The position numbers and the translations under genes are program-made. A stretch of 64,000 nt of DNA from a bacterium 0.1xD8-71 (GTDB taxonomy: Bacteria; Bacillota; Clostridia; Lachnospirales; Lachnospiraceae): the NCBI GenBank assembly GCA_003612405.1, contig RAYR01000017.1, forward strand, positions 1 through 64,000, in the 5' to 3' direction. The notes under the pieces were generated by a model. That model saw nothing but the letters and a program-made list of their open reading frames with translations, made no database searches and was not told the origin of the DNA. The first letter of the stretch is position 1. Each line of letters begins with the position of its first letter. Positions 35,135 to 43,390 of the stretch are shown here, one piece after another.

Positions 35135-36691
35135 TCATTCTTTTGTTTCATGGTATGCCTTCTCGGTGTTCACGTTCCAGACATTATCCTTGGAAGCAAC
35201 ACCATTGACGATATTCTTCACGGTCTCGAAGGAGGTCACCATGGAGTGATCAATATTGTTGTAGCGGTGCTGGCCGTTGCGTCCCACGCAGTAAAGGTTG
35301 TCGAAGGATTTTAAGTATGCCACCAGCCTGTCCATGTCTTTGTAGGTATCGAAGTATGCGGGATAGGCTTTCTTGACCCGTTCCACATGGGAATCCATCA
35401 CATCTTCCGGTGAGTCGATCAGGCCCATGCCCACAATCTCATCTACCGCAAATTTCGTAAAGTCCTCATCGGACATCGTCCAGTATTTGTCGCCTTCAAA
35501 ACAGAAATACTCCAGGCCGATCCAGACAGTGTGTTCCAGATCCTTAATCATGTAGGGAGACCAGTTGTTATAAATCTGGAAGCGCCCTAACTGGACGGTC
35601 CTGTCATGCACATAGACCCAGCAGTCCGGTACGATGTTGCCGATGGTCTTTAGCTTGGTCTTATTCTTAAGATTCAGTTTAGGCAGCAGGAGCCCCACGG
35701 TCATATAATCGCGGTAAGGAAGCCCCGCTGCGATGGCAGCTTCGGTTTCCGGTACATCATTCATGCCTGCCACCAGGTCTTTCACCGGCATAGAGGAAAT
35801 AAAAATATCACCCTCTACAGTCACTTCCTGTCCTGCTGTCTCGTAGGTTAAGGAGGTGATATGGTTGTTTGCGTCTTTGTGGAGCTTTGTAGCCTTACAG
35901 TTGCGGAGAATGATGCCGCCCATTTTCTCGATTTCTGCGGCGGTCACATCCCAGAGCTGTCCGGGGCCCAATTTGGGATAACTGAATTCCTCGATCAGTG
36001 AGGTTTCCACTTCCCGGTTCTTTTTGCCGGGAATCATCTTGGCAAAAATGTCCTTTAAGATAGCGGTGATGGACAGACCTTTCACACGCTGTGCGCCCCA
36101 GTCCGGAGCAATCTCGCTGGGATGGCGGCCCCACAGATTCTCGGTATAATTTTCAAAGAACATGGAGTAAAGCTTCCGGCCAAAACGGTTGATGTAAAAG
36201 TCCTCCAGAGAGTTTTCCTTCCGTTTGTGGATCAGGGAGGCCAGATAGCTGAAGCCCACCTGTAAGGTGGTGAGGAGTCCCATATTAATAAAGGTTTCCG
36301 GTTTGAGGGAAATCGGATAGTCAAAAAACTTTCTTTTGAAATAGATGCGGGATACGCGGTTTCTGCGAAGCATGACCCGGTCTTCTTTCTCGGGGTCCGG
36401 GCCGCCCAGATTTAAGGTCATCTCACGGTGAAGAACGATATCGTCATAGGTGGGTGCACCCTGCCTTGGCAGCATCTGATCCCACCAGACATTGACTTCC
36501 GGCACTTTGGAAAAGAAGCGGTGGCCGCCCATATCCATGCGATTTCCTTTATAGTTTACGGTCTTAGAAATACCGCCCATGGCGTCTGACTCTTCCAGGA
36601 CAGTAACTTCATATTCTTTACTTTGTTTTAATAATTCGTAAGCGGCGGTGAGTCCCGCAGGCCCGGCGCCGATCACATATACTTTTTTCAT
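35135..36691 (-). CDS. FAD-dependent oxidoreductase, UDP-galactopyranose-mutase-like
   Basis: A 518-residue flavoprotein. The N-terminus has the dinucleotide motif [15 protein letters not shown] and a second FAD motif region MGGHRFFSK. The pattern fits the amine-oxidase/UDP-galactopyranose-mutase-like group often found in glycan loci; it is longer than a typical Glf (about 370-390 residues), so mutase activity is not assumed. GAGG lies seven bases before the start. It is divergent from the DUF6077-like gene. Probable role: oxidation or isomerisation of a nucleotide or lipid-linked sugar. Confidence 0.75.
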   Translation of the reverse strand: MKKVYVIGAGPAGLTAAYELLKQSKEYEVTVLEESDAMGGISKTVNYKGNRMDMGGHRFFSKVPEVNVWWDQMLPRQGAPTYDDIVLHREMTLNLGGPDPEKEDRVMLRRNRVSRIYFKRKFFDYPISLKPETFINMGLLTTLQVGFSYLASLIHKRKENSLEDFYINRFGRKLYSMFFENYTENLWGRHPSEIAPDWGAQRVKGLSITAILKDIFAKMIPGKKNREVETSLIEEFSYPKLGPGQLWDVTAAEIEKMGGIILRNCKATKLHKDANNHITSLTYETAGQEVTVEGDIFISSMPVKDLVAGMNDVPETEAAIAAGLPYRDYMTVGLLLPKLNLKNKTKLKTIGNIVPDCWVYVHDRTVQLGRFQIYNNWSPYMIKDLEHTVWIGLEYFCFEGDKYWTMSDEDFTKFAVDEIVGMGLIDSPEDVMDSHVERVKKAYPAYFDTYKDMDRLVAYLKSFDNLYCVGRNGQHRYNNIDHSMVTSFETVKNIVNGVASKDNVWNVNTEKAYHETKE

Positions 36692-36843
36692 GGAATACCT
36701 CGTAGTTATGCGGATACAGAGCAGAAGAAAGCAACTGCATCTATATCCAAAGATACTAAACAGTTTACCATATTTGGGCAGGGATGTACAGTGCGGTGCT
36801 TTAAAAAGATCACACAGATGGTCTATGTAAAATGTTCCAGATG

Positions 36844-36852
36844 TGGTATACT
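36844..36852 (+). promoter_or_regulatory. Possible extended -10 promoter
   Basis: TGG followed by TATACT at 36847-36852, about 60 bases before the next plus-strand gene. The -35 region is weak. Confidence 0.35.
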
Positions 36853-36912
36853 ACAACTATTATGGCGAAGAAAAGCCTGTTTATACTTTGACAGCATATA
36901 AAAGGAGTTTTT

Positions 36913-38037
36913 ATGACAGCCATCATCAGCTTACTTTTCTGGCTGGTCATCATTCCGTTTTGCATCGGACTGATACCGGCAAACTTCATAGCATCTGATA
37001 AAAGAAGTCCGGGCTTTACTATGCTGGCGGGCTATTTTGTAATGTGGGCACTCTATGGACTGGTCACAATTCCGGCGGTTTTGTGGGTGGAGTATCATAA
37101 TTTCCGCATGGCTTCCGTCTGGTTTACAGTAGCGGCGGTCCTATGTGCCATCGGCGGAGTTCTTCTGTGGTATCGAAATTACCGAAAGGGAGGTCCTGGG
37201 CTGGTCACAGGGAGCGGAGGGTTTCGTATCAGGGTGATGTCCTGGGAAGAACGGATTGAATGGCTTCTTTTCCTGGGGGTTCTGGGGTTCCAGCTCTATC
37301 AGGCTGCCGCCTGTACATCTTTTGATGGCGACGATGCCTACTATGTGACGGAATCGCTGCTTGCCCAGGAGGCGGGTGTCATGTACAGGATACTGCCCTA
37401 TAAGGGTGGTTCCACAGGTCTGGATGTGCGGCATGCGCTGGCGGTATTTCCCATGTGGATTGCCTTTGTGGCTACAGGAAGCGGTATTCATGCAACCATT
37501 GTCTCTCATCTGGTGATGCCGCTTTTGCTGATACTTCTGACATATCTGTTATATTTTCAGATTGGGAAAAAATTATTTTGTGACAAGCATGTCAATTTGC
37601 CGGTCTTTATGATTGTGATGGGCATGTTTCAGATATTCGGACATGTATCCATCTATACCAATGAGACCTTTTTCCTGACCCGTACCTGGCAGGGTAAGTC
37701 GGTGGCGGGGAGCCTGGTGATTCCGGCCCTTTTCTGGATTCTTCTTTTGTTGTATGATGGCAGCCAAGATAAGGGTAGCATAGATGGGGGTGACCGGGGG
37801 AAAAGACGAACAGATGCAGGTCTTTGGCTGCTTTTGGTATGTGTCAATATGACAGCGGGAATCTGTAGTTCCATCGCGGTCTTTCTGGTCTCGATCCTGA
37901 TGGCGCTGACGGCTTTCGTACTGATGATTGTGGAGCGGGATCTTAAGGTGCTGGTCAGACTGGGAGCGGTCTGTATACCGAATGTGGTCTATATGGGAAT
38001 TTATGTGGTGATGGCGTACAGTTACCTGCTGCGGTAG
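36913..38037 (+). CDS. DUF6077-like membrane protein, N-terminal part
   Basis: A 374-residue protein with about ten membrane helices, and an outer loop with DGDDAYYV that resembles the acidic loop of GT-C enzymes. The N-terminus and helices resemble DUF6077 proteins. It ends abruptly after a helix, and the next frame 30 bases on begins with another helix and a soluble end, so this may be the first half of a split gene. AAAGGAG lies upstream of the start. Confidence 0.6.
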   Translation: MTAIISLLFWLVIIPFCIGLIPANFIASDKRSPGFTMLAGYFVMWALYGLVTIPAVLWVEYHNFRMASVWFTVAAVLCAIGGVLLWYRNYRKGGPGLVTGSGGFRIRVMSWEERIEWLLFLGVLGFQLYQAAACTSFDGDDAYYVTESLLAQEAGVMYRILPYKGGSTGLDVRHALAVFPMWIAFVATGSGIHATIVSHLVMPLLLILLTYLLYFQIGKKLFCDKHVNLPVFMIVMGMFQIFGHVSIYTNETFFLTRTWQGKSVAGSLVIPALFWILLLLYDGSQDKGSIDGGDRGKRRTDAGLWLLLVCVNMTAGICSSIAVFLVSILMALTAFVLMIVERDLKVLVRLGAVCIPNVVYMGIYVVMAYSYLLR

Positions 38038-38066
38038 CAGAAGGATGATGTTACAGGAGTAAATAT

Positions 38067-38828
38067 ATGTGGGGCATTTTTTTGGAAAGTGTTGTGATAT
38101 TCAAGAATTATATGGGGTTTCACCAGTATAAGTTTCTGGCGGGACTGTATCTGCTTGCCCTTGTCTATCTGTGGATTGCAGAGAAAGATAAACATCGGCG
38201 GGCGATTTTTGTCTATGCGCCCACGTTGCTTCTGCTGGCTTTTTTCTGCCCTCTGTTTCGCAAGATTTTTGTGCGGCTGATGGAGGATTCGGAGACTTAC
38301 TATCGGCTGCTGTGGCTTTTGCAGATGAGTCTTGTGAGTGCTTACGGTTTTATCAGGCTGATGGGTAACCACCGGCGGATTGGTCTTGCTATTATGTGTG
38401 CGGCGATTGTAGCCGGCGGGGACTATGTCTATGACAGCATCAATATATCCAAAGCGCAGAATGTCTATCATCTGCCGCAGGATGTGATAGACATCGTGGA
38501 TCTGATCGAACCGGAGGAGGGCCGTATTATGGTGCTGATGCCGGGAGAACTCATGCAGTATGTGCGTCAGTACAGCACGGATATTGAGCTTCCTTACGGC
38601 AGGGAGATGCTGATTGACAGATGGGATTATTATGATGCCATGTGCGAGGCCATGGAGAAGGCGGAAGTGATTGATACGCCTTATTTTGTGGAGCTGGCAA
38701 GAGGGTATCCCTGTGCGTATGTGATTCTCCGGGAAGACCGTCAGGTGAAGGAACCCTTGACGGCGTATGGCTATGAGATTTATGGTCAGGTGGGGGTCTA
38801 TGTGATTTACAAAGATATGACGCTATAG
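38067..38828 (+). CDS. Membrane protein, possible C-terminal half of the preceding gene
   Basis: A 253-residue protein with about four helices and a soluble C-terminal domain of about 110 residues. It has its own good ribosome site (CAGGAG, seven bases before ATG), so it can be translated alone. Its frame differs by one base from the preceding gene. The same pattern (helices, then a soluble end domain) is seen in the 585-residue protein at 0.6-2.3 kb, which supports a split origin. Confidence 0.55.
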   Translation: MWGIFLESVVIFKNYMGFHQYKFLAGLYLLALVYLWIAEKDKHRRAIFVYAPTLLLLAFFCPLFRKIFVRLMEDSETYYRLLWLLQMSLVSAYGFIRLMGNHRRIGLAIMCAAIVAGGDYVYDSINISKAQNVYHLPQDVIDIVDLIEPEEGRIMVLMPGELMQYVRQYSTDIELPYGREMLIDRWDYYDAMCEAMEKAEVIDTPYFVELARGYPCAYVILREDRQVKEPLTAYGYEIYGQVGVYVIYKDMTL

Positions 38829-38830
38829 AG

Positions 38831-38847
38831 CCGGGATGCAATCCCGG
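38831..38847 (+). other. Intercistronic hairpin
   Basis: CCGGGAT-GCA-ATCCCGG, seven perfect pairs, right after the stop at 38828. No T-run, so it is not a normal terminator. Confidence 0.45.
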
Positions 38848-38882
38848 TATGTGCGTAAAGCTGCACGGAAATGGGGACTATC

Positions 38883-40394
38883 ATGCTATTTAATTCTTAT
38901 CTGTTTGTTTTCATATTTTTTCCGCTGTGTCTGCTTGGCTATTATGGCTTACTGTATGTGAAAAAACCGGAGGCTGCCAGGATATTTCTGACATTAATGT
39001 CACTTTGGTTCTATGGGTATTTTAACCTGTCTTATCTGCTAATTATGGTGGGAAGCATCCTTTTTAATTATATCTTTCATCTGCTGTTGTCTAAATATCC
39101 GGATAAAAGGCTGATGATTCTGGCCGTTGCAGGGGATCTGGGAGTCTTATTTTATTTTAAATATTTTGATTTTTTGCTCTCCACGCTTAATGGTGTGTTT
39201 GGCACCGCTTTTCTCCTGCGGGGGATATTGCTGCCATTGGGTATCAGTTTCTTCACCTTTCAGCAGATTTCCTTTGTGGTGGATACGTACAGGGGGGAAG
39301 TAAAAGACTGTAAATTCTGGGATTATGCGCTGTTTGTGGCGTTCTTTCCCCAGTTGATTGCGGGGCCTATTGTCAATCATGGTGAGATGCTGCCGCAGTT
39401 TCGCAGAGTTGGGCAGGAAAAGTGCAGGTGGGAGCAGATTGCGCAGGGGTTTGGTCTCTTCATCCTGGGACTTGCCAAAAAAGTACTGTTAGCGGACACT
39501 TTCGGTGCGGGAGTGGATTATGGGTATGATAATCTGGCGTTGCTGGGACGAATGGACGCGGTGCTTGTGATTGTCTCGTATGCCTTGCAGCTGTACTTTG
39601 ATTTCAGCGGTTACTGTGATATGGCGAGGGGTATCGGTAAGATGCTCGGTATTGAGATCCCGGTGAACTTTGATTCTCCTTATAAGGCGACCAATATTGT
39701 GGAGTTCTGGAAACGATGGCACATTACCTTGAATCGTTTCTTTACTAAATATGTGTATATTCCTCTGGGCGGCAACCGCAGGGGTCAGGCGCGGATGTAT
39801 CTGAATCTGATGATTGTCTTTCTGCTGAGCGGCCTGTGGCATGGCGCCGGGTGGAATTATATCGTCTGGGGCGCGATGCATGGCGTTCTCTATGTGATCA
39901 CGAGATTCTGGCAGAGGCAGATAAAAAATGACATTAATGTTATGGGTGATGGAACGGAAAACATAGCCATACGGCTCCGGGCAGGCAGAAGGATTGTGAC
40001 AGTGTTGTCACAAATACTTCTCTTTGTCTATGTAAGCGTAGCCTGGGTCTATTTCCGGGCACAGGACATTGCGCAGGCCAATCGTCTGCTGGCGGTGGCG
40101 TTCAAAGGGAAAATGCAGAAAATCTCCCTTGATCTGGCAGAATGTTTTCAACTGGACGAATTCTGGTATGTGCTCAAAGTCCTGCATCTGGACCGTATGG
40201 ACTACAGCAGATATATTCTGATGGCGGTGATTCTGGCGGCAGGACTTTATCTGGCCATGGTGGGCCCGAACGCCGCCCAGAGGATGGAGAAGGCCAGGTA
40301 CCGCGCGGGTTCGGCGGCGGTTCTGGCAGTATTGATGGTGTGGAGTATCCTTACGTTCTCGGGTGTCAGCACCTTTTTGTATTTTAATTTTTAA
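38883..40394 (+). CDS. MBOAT-family O-acyltransferase
   Basis: A 503-residue membrane protein with about twelve helices. The MBOAT histidine is in SGLWHGAGWNYI (His320), and YFDFSGYCDMA and EFWKRWHITLN are typical of AlgI/PatA/DltB-like enzymes. The start at 38883 is set by the family N-terminus MLFNSYLF and the GGGG site upstream. Such proteins move acetyl groups across the membrane for O-acetylation of glycans. An SGNH partner gene follows. Confidence 0.92.
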   Translation: MLFNSYLFVFIFFPLCLLGYYGLLYVKKPEAARIFLTLMSLWFYGYFNLSYLLIMVGSILFNYIFHLLLSKYPDKRLMILAVAGDLGVLFYFKYFDFLLSTLNGVFGTAFLLRGILLPLGISFFTFQQISFVVDTYRGEVKDCKFWDYALFVAFFPQLIAGPIVNHGEMLPQFRRVGQEKCRWEQIAQGFGLFILGLAKKVLLADTFGAGVDYGYDNLALLGRMDAVLVIVSYALQLYFDFSGYCDMARGIGKMLGIEIPVNFDSPYKATNIVEFWKRWHITLNRFFTKYVYIPLGGNRRGQARMYLNLMIVFLLSGLWHGAGWNYIVWGAMHGVLYVITRFWQRQIKNDINVMGDGTENIAIRLRAGRRIVTVLSQILLFVYVSVAWVYFRAQDIAQANRLLAVAFKGKMQKISLDLAECFQLDEFWYVLKVLHLDRMDYSRYILMAVILAAGLYLAMVGPNAAQRMEKARYRAGSAAVLAVLMVWSILTFSGVSTFLYFNF

Positions 40395-40438
40395 GAAAAT
40401 TCGGATGAAAATGGCAGTGATTGGGAATGGAAGGCTTT

Positions 40439-41494
40439 ATGAATAAGTATAAGAAGTGGCTGATTGCCATAGTGTTGGCGGTTATAATTGCACTCATATC
40501 GGAAGCGGCGGTAGTGGTTTATGTGGATCCCTTTTTCCAGTATCATGCACCGCTTGAGAAGTTTCCCTATCTGGTGGACAATCAGCTTACCCAGAATCCG
40601 GGGATGGCTACCCACATGGAATATGACAGTGTGATCTTAGGTTCCTCGATGACGGTCAATTTTAATACAGACTGGTTTGCGGAAGTAATGGATCTTGATA
40701 CGATCAAGTTGAATTACAGCGGCGCTTATCCAAAAGACCAGGCCAATATCATGGAACGGGTTTTTCACAGTGACAACCAGGTGAGTACGGTGTTTCTGGG
40801 GATTGATGTGATGACTTGTACCGGCGGCGTGGAGGAGACCAAATATCCGATTCCGGATTATCTGTATGATGATGTAGTCTGGAATGATGCGGCCTATCTC
40901 TGGAACAAAGATGTGTTCTTAAACTATATCCTGCGTCCCATGGCGGATCCTGATAAGACGGATCTTGCGACAGTGTATCAGAGCTGGTGGACAGATGAGT
41001 ATTATAATATCCAGTGGGTGATGCACAACTATGAGCGTCCCGTACCGGTGGAAGAGGAGACGATGGCGGACGCTTATCTGACAAGTGTGGAGGCCAATCT
41101 TGCACAGAATATCTGTCCTTACATCGAACAGAATCCGGAGACGGAGTTTTATGTGTTTTTTCCTCCTTATAGTATCCTGTACTGGAATGATGTGATCACG
41201 GAAAACCATCTGGAAGCCACCATGGCGGAGTATCAGTACATTGCAGACAGACTGCTTGCGTATGACAATGTGCGTGTGTTTTATTTTCCGGATCAAGAAG
41301 AGATTGTGACGGATTTAAATAACTATGCCGATTATACCCATTATCACCGGGATATCAATCGGTATATGACGGAATGTTTTGCGGATGGTACCTGTGAGAT
41401 TACATCTTCCCAGAAAATGCAGGAAGCCCTGGCCTGTACCAGGGAGATGATTGACAGGTTTGATTTTGAAGAGTTGTTTTCGGTGGAATGGTAA
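40439..41494 (+). CDS. SGNH-like partner of the MBOAT acyltransferase
   Basis: A 351-residue protein with one N-terminal membrane helix (about residues 8-28) and an outer SGNH-like domain: VILGSSMTVNF holds the serine block and DYTHYHRDINRYM the C-terminal Asp/His. Pairing with an MBOAT gene is the known layout of glycan O-acetyltransferase systems such as AlgIJ/PatAB. The start at 40439 follows GGAAGG; upstream TTG and ATG codons are in frame. Confidence 0.8.
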   Translation: MNKYKKWLIAIVLAVIIALISEAAVVVYVDPFFQYHAPLEKFPYLVDNQLTQNPGMATHMEYDSVILGSSMTVNFNTDWFAEVMDLDTIKLNYSGAYPKDQANIMERVFHSDNQVSTVFLGIDVMTCTGGVEETKYPIPDYLYDDVVWNDAAYLWNKDVFLNYILRPMADPDKTDLATVYQSWWTDEYYNIQWVMHNYERPVPVEEETMADAYLTSVEANLAQNICPYIEQNPETEFYVFFPPYSILYWNDVITENHLEATMAEYQYIADRLLAYDNVRVFYFPDQEEIVTDLNNYADYTHYHRDINRYMTECFADGTCEITSSQKMQEALACTREMIDRFDFEELFSVEW

Positions 41495-41527
41495 TGTGAG
41501 AATGTCTAAAGTACAGGCATCCTCACA
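41495..41527. terminator. Weak convergent hairpin
   Basis: TGTGAG pairs with CTCACA with an inner ATG/CAT, between two convergent genes. The following sequence is only moderately T-rich. Confidence 0.4.
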
Positions 41528-41544
41528 TCAATTTAAAGTTTTGT

Positions 41545-42570
41545 TTATTCCCCATCCTTTACCGGGAAGATACATTCCACGAACCGGGAAGCCAGAAGTT
41601 CCCTGCCGGCATCATTAAAGTGGATATAATCTGTCATATAATCCAGATAATTGTCCTCATTCACCGAACCATAGAAATTATCAATAAAGGAGATACCGCA
41701 GTCGTTGGCGGCATCCAGCTCTTTTTGCAGATAGTGGCTTAAGGTTCCGTGGCCTAAGTCTATCCGGTCGCCGTTTTCAAAGTTGCCTTCTTCATTGATG
41801 GTGTGACAGAAAGTATGGGACATCACCACAATGCGAATATGCGGATAGGCTTCCTGAATTGCTGTGACACCTGTGCGGAGAGCACCGGTATAGGTGACAG
41901 GGTTAAAAGGTTCATTGGGATCGTCACAGGGCCGTTTGTTGATATAGTCGCTGGCGTCATACATGATACAGAGGATATCCACACTGTTCATATCCAGATC
42001 GGACAACATCTGCGTGGTCAGCGGGAAATTCTCGTCATTACTGTAGGAAGCGGCTGTCTTCATCAGGGCAAAATCATTATGGGCCAGGCTGGTTGCCACA
42101 TAGAGGAAGGAAAAAGCGTCCATCATATCCCCTTCTCCGAAAGTCGCGGATGCCGGTGCCATAGTGGTGCCTGTAAAAGAGCCATTATAGACTGTTGCAC
42201 CTGTCTTTTGGGCAATCTGTTCTGCCAGACCGCCTTCGCCCTGGTCTAAAGAAAAGGGATCGTCCCCCAGACAGAGGATGGTGGTTACGCCGTCATCCAC
42301 ATAGCCTTCCCGCTTGTCCGGTGCCAGTGGAATGATGCTGTCCAGAACTTCCACATCAAAATCCGTTGTCTGCTGGTTGGGATCATATTCGATCCGTTCC
42401 CCCCCCTTGTCCCACAGATACAGGCGGAAAACCGAAAAACCGATGATAAGCACGATGGCGGATAACAGAATCATGTGTATATTGACAGGAAAGCGCCTGC
42501 GTTCCCGGGAGGTATCCTTTTCATCCGCCACATCCATGGTGGTCTGTTCAGTCTCTTTATTTTGTTTCAT
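41545..42570 (-). CDS. Anchored SGNH-fold protein without the usual serine
   Basis: A 341-residue protein with one membrane helix (about residues 33-53) and an SGNH-like domain outside. The block I motif reads LGDDPFS instead of LGDS, block III reads DASD instead of GxND, and the final YIHFNDAG keeps the Asp/His-like end. It may be a catalytically dead relative or use another residue. It lies convergent to the MBOAT pair and could bind the same glycan. The ribosome site (AGGAAAGG) is about twelve bases before the ATG. Confidence 0.7.
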   Translation of the reverse strand: MKQNKETEQTTMDVADEKDTSRERRRFPVNIHMILLSAIVLIIGFSVFRLYLWDKGGERIEYDPNQQTTDFDVEVLDSIIPLAPDKREGYVDDGVTTILCLGDDPFSLDQGEGGLAEQIAQKTGATVYNGSFTGTTMAPASATFGEGDMMDAFSFLYVATSLAHNDFALMKTAASYSNDENFPLTTQMLSDLDMNSVDILCIMYDASDYINKRPCDDPNEPFNPVTYTGALRTGVTAIQEAYPHIRIVVMSHTFCHTINEEGNFENGDRIDLGHGTLSHYLQKELDAANDCGISFIDNFYGSVNEDNYLDYMTDYIHFNDAGRELLASRFVECIFPVKDGE

Positions 42571-42697
42571 AGTCTGTTCACTTACCTTTCCTGTATTTCT
42601 TAAAAGTATATCTCATTTTACTATGAATTTTTCCAAAAATCCATGCTTTCCATTTATTTATTCATTACTTTTTTCTTAATTTTCTCTTGTAAAATAT

Positions 42698-42760
42698 AAA
42701 ACAGAAGAAGAGTGTATTTCAAAATCCGCAGATTTTCAGAATACACTCTCCTTCTGTTTT
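42698..42760 (-). terminator. Long hairpin terminator
   Basis: AACAGAAGAAGAGTGTATT pairs almost fully with AATACACTCTCCTTCTGTT, with an inner AAAATC/GATTTT stem. On the minus strand it is followed by TTTTATATTTTAC. It ends the small gene at 42775. Confidence 0.8.
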
Positions 42761-42774
42761 ACGTTCGCTGCATG

Positions 42775-43098
42775 TCAACTCATTGACAGGGCGTTTTCCA
42801 TCGATGTCTGGTCTATGACAGGATAGGCAATGATTGCCTGTTGTGTCACCTGCTTTTGCAAGTCCTTATACCATTTGCTGTATTTATACATACGGTATGT
42901 AGTACTCAGCATTTTCAACTGCTCTTCATCAGCGCAGCAGGTGTTGAACGTAGTCCTTGAACTTTCGTCCATGGATACATAATCCATGTAGGTGAGTTTT
43001 AACTCAGTGATCGTCTCCCGGCATTTCGGGCAGAACTGTTTGTGTCCGTTCAACATATAGACTCGATGGCAACGCTTACAATAGTGCATGTACATCAT
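42775..43098 (-). CDS. Small zinc-ribbon protein
   Basis: A 107-residue soluble protein. HYCKRCHRVYML and FCPKC give a four-cysteine zinc ribbon in the first 30 residues; the rest is charged and helical with no known motif. The start at 43098 follows AAAAGGGG; the frame is open to 43119. It has its own promoter and terminator, so it is a single-gene unit. It resembles small Clostridia proteins of unknown function. Confidence 0.65.
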   Translation of the reverse strand: MMYMHYCKRCHRVYMLNGHKQFCPKCRETITELKLTYMDYVSMDESSRTTFNTCCADEEQLKMLSTTYRMYKYSKWYKDLQKQVTQQAIIAYPVIDQTSMENALSMS

Positions 43099-43152
43099 GA
43101 AAAATTCCCCTTTTCTCATTAAACAATGTTGAAATTGTAATGTTGCACTTAT

Positions 43153-43181
43153 ATTGTGTCAGCTGGTGGAGATAAAGTCAA
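43153..43181 (-). promoter_or_regulatory. Probable promoter of the small zinc-ribbon gene
   Basis: On the minus strand TTGACT at 43181-43176, a 17-base spacer and CACAAT at 43158-43153. Confidence 0.45.
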
Positions 43182-43325
43182 GCGGATTTTACCGTAATAT
43201 GGCGTATTTGGCGGTGTTAAATATCGCGCAGAAATCGCGTGGCGATACAGATGTGACAACGAGAGGTTTGAACGTTATGTAAATCTTACCAAAACCGGGG
43301 CCTGCAAGAAGAATGTCAAAAAACC

Positions 43326-43354
43326 TTGATAAAATGACCCTTTTATGATAAAAT
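43326..43354 (+). promoter_or_regulatory. Sigma-A promoter of the GH25 gene
   Basis: TTGATA, a 17-base spacer and TAAAAT at 43349-43354, 36 bases before the start codon. Each hexamer matches five of six consensus bases. It probably drives the GH25 gene and perhaps the rfb genes behind it. Confidence 0.65.
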
Positions 43355-43390
43355 GTTATAAAATTATGGGCAAGGAAAGGTTTACATAAG

